Source: Micrococcales bacterium
GTDB taxonomy: Bacteria; Actinomycetota; Actinomycetes; Actinomycetales; Dermatophilaceae
Assembly: GCA_003157445.1 (NCBI GenBank)
Contig: PMJN01000279.1
Location: 1-8,539, forward strand
Direction: 5' to 3'
Length of the DNA stretch: 8,539 bases
The notes beneath the pieces were generated by a model. The model saw nothing but the letters and a program-made list of their open reading frames with translations, was not told where the DNA came from and searched no databases. Made by a program: the position numbers and the translations under genes. This document shows, in pieces, positions 6,057 through 8,539 of the stretch (within the stretch, counting starts at the first letter, position 1; every line of letters starts with the position of its first letter).

Positions 6057-6084
6057 TGTTGGCAGGCAAGTCCGACAGCCAACA
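6057..6084. promoter_or_regulatory. Inverted repeat in the ligB/EcsC divergent gap
   Basis: TGTTGGC (6057-6063) and GCCAACA (6078-6084) are perfect 7-bp arms around 14 bases. They lie within the 46 bases between the ATG of the ligase (6049, minus) and the ATG of the EcsC gene (6096, plus). The left arm also overlaps the small palindrome CCAATGTTGG (6053-6062), and the right arm touches the EcsC ribosome site AGGAGGA (6084-6090). It could be an operator serving both genes, or an RNA hairpin affecting EcsC translation. No regulator gene is intact nearby. Role is inference. Confidence 0.4.
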
Positions 6085-6095
6085 GGAGGACGCTC

Positions 6096-6794
6096 ATGGA
6101 CAATCTTGGTAAGGACGACCGGCTCACGGGCGATACCGCTCAGTGGGCCAGTGTTGACGACAGCCCGATGGCCGACGCCGTCTCACCGATGATCGAGCGT
6201 CTGATGGACGTGGGAATCGAAGGGACAGGCCCGTTCAGCTCCGCACGGGCCGTTGCCGACATGGCTGTGGCCGAGCACCGTGAAGTTGAGCCGGCGATCG
6301 ACGCAATGGTTAGATCACACCTCAGGCTTGCGGCTGCAAATGGATTCGTGACGAGTCTGGGTGGCTTTGTCGCCCTCCCGATCGCGTTACCCGCCAACGT
6401 CCTGGGGTTCTACCTGATCGCAACGCGCTTGGTCGCCGGTATTGCCTCCAGCCGTGGCCATGACATCGGTCGACCTGAGGTGCGTTCGGCGGTCCTGCTG
6501 GCTCTGGTTGGTGCTGACGCCGACGACCTGCTCGCCAAGGCAGGTGCTACCGGCACCGGGCAGTTGGTCAACCTGGCCGCCCAACGGTTGCCCGGCCCCG
6601 TGCTGATGGCTGTCCGCAAAGGCGTCATGTTCCGCCTTCTCCTGCGGATCGGCAAGAAGTCGTTTTCGCGTTTCGGTAAGGTTGTCCCGGTGGCTGAAGG
6701 GCTAGTGGGGGCCGGCCTGGATGCCTATCTGCTCAAGCGGATCGCCGACCACGCGCGTCTTGAGTTCCCCTGGAAGCCCGGACAGGCTTCCTGA
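6096..6794 (+). CDS. EcsC family protein
   Basis: EcsC-domain proteins are membrane-associated proteins of unclear biochemical role, named after the third gene of the Bacillus ecs locus. Seen in 232 aa: an acidic, non-conserved N-terminus (1-45), then a helical EcsC domain from about 55 to 225. It contains NGFVTSLGGFVALPIALPAN at 82-101 (family pattern G-x-GG...P...LP), LIATRLVAGIASSRGHD at 107-123, a small-residue region around TGTGQLVN, and FGKVVPVAEGLVGAGLDAY at 193-211. The hydrophobic stretches 85-120 and 195-212 suggest peripheral or hairpin membrane contact, and there is no signal peptide. The start at 6096 is set by a near-perfect ribosome site, AGGAGGA, 5 bases upstream; the longer open frame from 5898 is antisense of ligB. 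The YkvA gene follows after 39 bases, probably cotranscribed. Confidence 0.9.
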   Translation: MDNLGKDDRLTGDTAQWASVDDSPMADAVSPMIERLMDVGIEGTGPFSSARAVADMAVAEHREVEPAIDAMVRSHLRLAAANGFVTSLGGFVALPIALPANVLGFYLIATRLVAGIASSRGHDIGRPEVRSAVLLALVGADADDLLAKAGATGTGQLVNLAAQRLPGPVLMAVRKGVMFRLLLRIGKKSFSRFGKVVPVAEGLVGAGLDAYLLKRIADHARLEFPWKPGQAS

Positions 6795-6833
6795 CTATTC
6801 ACATATCCAGACACTTGCGAATGGACAGAGACC

Positions 6834-7202
6834 ATGGCTTTCGCTAAGTCGATGCGTTGGGGAGTCCTTCTTTCACTGGCCAGAGCCTTCCGCACGGCAA
6901 CCCGCCCAGGCGCACTGGGCCCAGGAGCTCGCCTGACCTCGCTCCCCAGACTGGTCCTGGCAACCTTCAGGGGTGAGTATCCCGGCACGTCCCGCCTGCG
7001 CCTGCTTCTCATCGCGGGTGCCTTGGTGTATCTCATCTCGCCTGTCGATCTGGTTCCAGTTGTGCTCCTGCCACTTATCGGGCTGAGCGTTGACTCGCTG
7101 ATTATCAGCTGGATCGCCGCGTCGCTGATCAATGAGACCGAGTCGTTCCTGGGCTGGGAAAGCAATCGTGATGGCATCGTGCGTGGAGAAATCATCCCTT
7201 AG
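6834..7202 (+). CDS. YkvA family (DUF1232) membrane protein
   Basis: A small integral membrane protein of unknown function. Seen in 122 aa: a basic amphipathic N-terminus (1-45), then RLRLLLIAGALVYLISPVDL at 54-73 and VPVVLLPLIGLSVDSLI at 74-90, the DUF1232 core, with a second hydrophobic helix to about 99 and a polar C-terminal tail. The family core is usually Y-L-x-SP-x-DL-x-PD...G-x-x-DD. Here YLISPVDLVP is kept, but the Asp after VP is Val and the final pair is DS rather than DD, so two acidic positions are lost. The start at 6834 has a weak GGACAGAG-type site upstream. The gene lies 39 bases behind EcsC, with no terminator visible between, and the two are probably an operon acting at the membrane. 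Confidence 0.85.
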   Translation: MAFAKSMRWGVLLSLARAFRTATRPGALGPGARLTSLPRLVLATFRGEYPGTSRLRLLLIAGALVYLISPVDLVPVVLLPLIGLSVDSLIISWIAASLINETESFLGWESNRDGIVRGEIIP

Positions 7203-7335
7203 ACGCGCGACCTAGCGGGCCCGCGATCTTGGGCTGAACGCATGTTAGTGCACAAGGGTGAGCCCGGTCGTCCCACCGTCCACAGGCGCCAGCGGGTGTC
7301 TTTCGCCGTGGCCCGGTCGGTTTCAGAGTTGGCCT
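7203..7335 (+). promoter_or_regulatory. Upstream region of the DUF4192 gene, with palindrome and LexA-like box
   Basis: 133 bases without a gene. GCGGGCCCGC (7215-7224) is a perfect 10-bp palindrome 12 bases after the YkvA stop. GAACGCATGTTA (7236-7247) is one mismatch from the actinobacterial LexA/SOS box GAAC-N4-GTTC and lies 88 bases before the ATG at 7336. No clear -10/-35 pair or T-run terminator was found. The SOS reading is inference from one imperfect site. Confidence 0.25.
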
Positions 7336-8439
7336 ATGACGACAACGATTCACCTTTCCGGTCCAGCCGATGTGCTGGCCGTGCTGCCATACCAGCTCGG
7401 GTTCCACCCTCACGAATGCCTTGTGGTGTTGAGTCTGCATGGCACCCGTATGGGGTTGGTCCAGCGTATTGACCTACAGCCAGGTGAGCATGTTGATGAC
7501 GCCGTCGCCGCGATGATCGGGCCACTGAGGCGGGATAACCCGAGCGCGGTCTTGCTCGTTGGCTTTGAAGAACAGGAGGGTGAGAGTCGCTCGATGCTGG
7601 ACTCGATGGCGGATGCCTGCCGAACCCATGGTGTGGAGGTCGTCGACCGCATGGTCGTACGGGGCGGGCGCTGGTTCGACGTGGACTGCGTCCAGCGCTG
7701 TTGCCCGCGCGAGGGCCTGCTGCTGCCTTCGCCAAGTTCGGTGCCTGCCGTCGCGGAGTTCGTCGGGCGTGAGATCTGCCCGCTGCCCGACCGCTCTGCG
7801 CTGGTCGATCTGCTGGAACCAAACAGGCTACTGCTGAGCCGGGATGTGGCACCTCTGGCGGACGCATGGTTGCAGCTGCGGCTTGAGGCCACGGAATGCG
7901 GGGATGCCGAGCCCGGCGACCTGGAGACCAAGCTGCACGAATTTCGTGCGAGCGAGCTCGCCGTTTGGTCCCTGGTCCTGTGCGACAACGACGGTGCTGA
8001 ACCGATCCGGGCTCTGGCGCCGCAGGATCTGGCCATGCTGGCTGTGTCGCTGACCGATGTGGACCTGCGTGACGGCCTCATTGCATGGCTGTGCCCTGGC
8101 ACTCTGCCTGAGAACCTGGTCGACCCGATCTTGCTCGTCCAGATGAGCCGGACGCTGTCCGAGCGGCCTTGGCTCGGCCAGCACAGTGCAGACATGACGC
8201 ATGTCATCGGGCTGCAGCGGATCGAGCGGAGGCTCTGTGAGCTGTGCGCAGTATTGCCGGACGTGTGGGCGGTATCGACGCTCACCGTGCTGGCATCGTT
8301 CACCTGGTGGCGCGGCGATGGTGCTCTGACTCGAGTCGCACTAGATCGTGCGCTCAGGGTGGAGCCGCCCTACCGGTTGGCTCTGCTGCTCGAGCGGATG
8401 GTGGACCTGGCTATCCGTCCTGGGCTAGCGTCCGCCTGA
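7336..8439 (+). CDS. DUF4192 domain-containing protein
   Basis: A cytoplasmic actinobacterial protein of unknown function. Seen in 367 aa: the family opening HLSGPADVLAVLPYQLGFHP at 6-25 followed by ECLVVLSLHG (usual pattern LGFxPxxSLVV); a beta-alpha region with SAVLLVGFEE at 70-79; the signature CVQRCCPREGLLLP at 118-131, equivalent to the family's C...CCPPEGTPL; and a helical C-terminal half with WLALLL-type repeats including ASFTWWRGDGALTRVALDRA, the usual AWxxGdGalA-type end. One Pro of CCPPEG is replaced by Arg. The start at 7336 (MTTTIHLSG) is chosen by homology; the frame is open back to a GTG at 7258, but that 26-residue extension is not family-like. No good ribosome site precedes 7336, so leaderless translation is possible. 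No catalytic residues are known to me. Confidence 0.9.
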   Translation: MTTTIHLSGPADVLAVLPYQLGFHPHECLVVLSLHGTRMGLVQRIDLQPGEHVDDAVAAMIGPLRRDNPSAVLLVGFEEQEGESRSMLDSMADACRTHGVEVVDRMVVRGGRWFDVDCVQRCCPREGLLLPSPSSVPAVAEFVGREICPLPDRSALVDLLEPNRLLLSRDVAPLADAWLQLRLEATECGDAEPGDLETKLHEFRASELAVWSLVLCDNDGAEPIRALAPQDLAMLAVSLTDVDLRDGLIAWLCPGTLPENLVDPILLVQMSRTLSERPWLGQHSADMTHVIGLQRIERRLCELCAVLPDVWAVSTLTVLASFTWWRGDGALTRVALDRALRVEPPYRLALLLERMVDLAIRPGLASA

Positions 8440-8539
8440 GCCCCTGCTTGCCTGGATGGTTGTTCAAGAAATGGACATAGCCTCCCCATCAGGGGGCCCT
8501 TTCCGTATAGTTGACGCCAGGTCATGAGTTCCAGCGACA
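8440..8539 (+). other. End region with possible start of a further gene
   Basis: Behind the DUF4192 stop, CCCC-ATCA-GGGG (about 8484-8495) could form a small weak hairpin, without a T-run. TATAGT at 8506-8511 resembles a -10 element, but no -35 stands at the right distance. An ATG at 8524 opens MSSSD and runs off the window. Any of these could be chance. Confidence 0.2.

Noticed and set aside
5898..6095. N-terminal extension of the EcsC protein by 66 codons
   Set aside because: It lies antisense within ligB and has no family similarity; AGGAGGA at 6084-6090 fixes the start at 6096.
7215..7224. GCGGGCCCGC as a terminator of the EcsC-YkvA unit
   Set aside because: A perfect palindrome without loop bases and without a following T-run; it cannot be supported as an intrinsic terminator.
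7410..8303. Long minus-strand open frame of 297 codons
   Set aside because: Antisense to the DUF4192 gene, composed mostly of Ser, Arg and Thr; a typical high-GC shadow.
1..8539. tRNA genes, CRISPR arrays, insertion sequences
   Set aside because: No cloverleaf with a T-arm, no regularly spaced repeats, and no transposase motifs or terminal inverted repeats were seen on either strand.

Overview
The window looks like chromosomal DNA of a high-GC Gram-positive actinomycete (Actinomycetota). The evidence is the strong G/C third-position bias in the reading frames and the families present: an exonuclease-less Pol I-like polymerase of the actinobacterial type, a LigB-type ATP-dependent DNA ligase, a MhuD-like heme monooxygenase and a DUF4192 protein. 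I cannot place it to genus. There is no phage, IS, CRISPR, tRNA or rRNA signal.

Left part (1-3244), all on the minus strand: a Pol I-like DNA polymerase (30-1784), a two-pass membrane protein with an extracytoplasmic Cys pair (1941-2492), about 430 bases without an intact gene that end in a DUF6221-like tail (2529-2916), and a small MhuD/IsdG-like heme-degrading monooxygenase (2921-3244).

Middle part (3394-4416): the most interesting stretch. It has no intact gene but holds the wreckage of two gene pairs. On the left, the C-terminal end of a methionine gamma-lyase-like PLP enzyme (minus) abuts, head to head, the recognition helix of an Lrp/AsnC regulator (plus). One deletion appears to have removed the shared promoter and both N-termini. 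The lyase tail also has a TAG stop and the regulator a frameshift. On the right is a YbdD (DUF466) frame preceded by a frameshifted stretch resembling the C-terminus of the carbon-starvation transporter CstA (both minus). The regulator has lost its stop codon and runs into the antisense of ybdD.

Right part (4457-8539): LigB-type ligase (minus, 4457-6049) and, divergently, an EcsC-family protein (6096-6794) followed by a YkvA/DUF1232 membrane protein (6834-7202). The 46-bp divergent gap carries a 7-bp inverted repeat. A DUF4192 protein (7336-8439) follows on the plus strand, and a possible further gene start lies at 8524.

Functional picture: two DNA-metabolism genes, a heme-iron enzyme, a small membrane-associated EcsC-YkvA unit, and a decayed sulfur-amino-acid/carbon-starvation locus. 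I see no wholly new multi-gene system. The best leads are the composite pseudogene locus and several short inverted repeats that could be operators.
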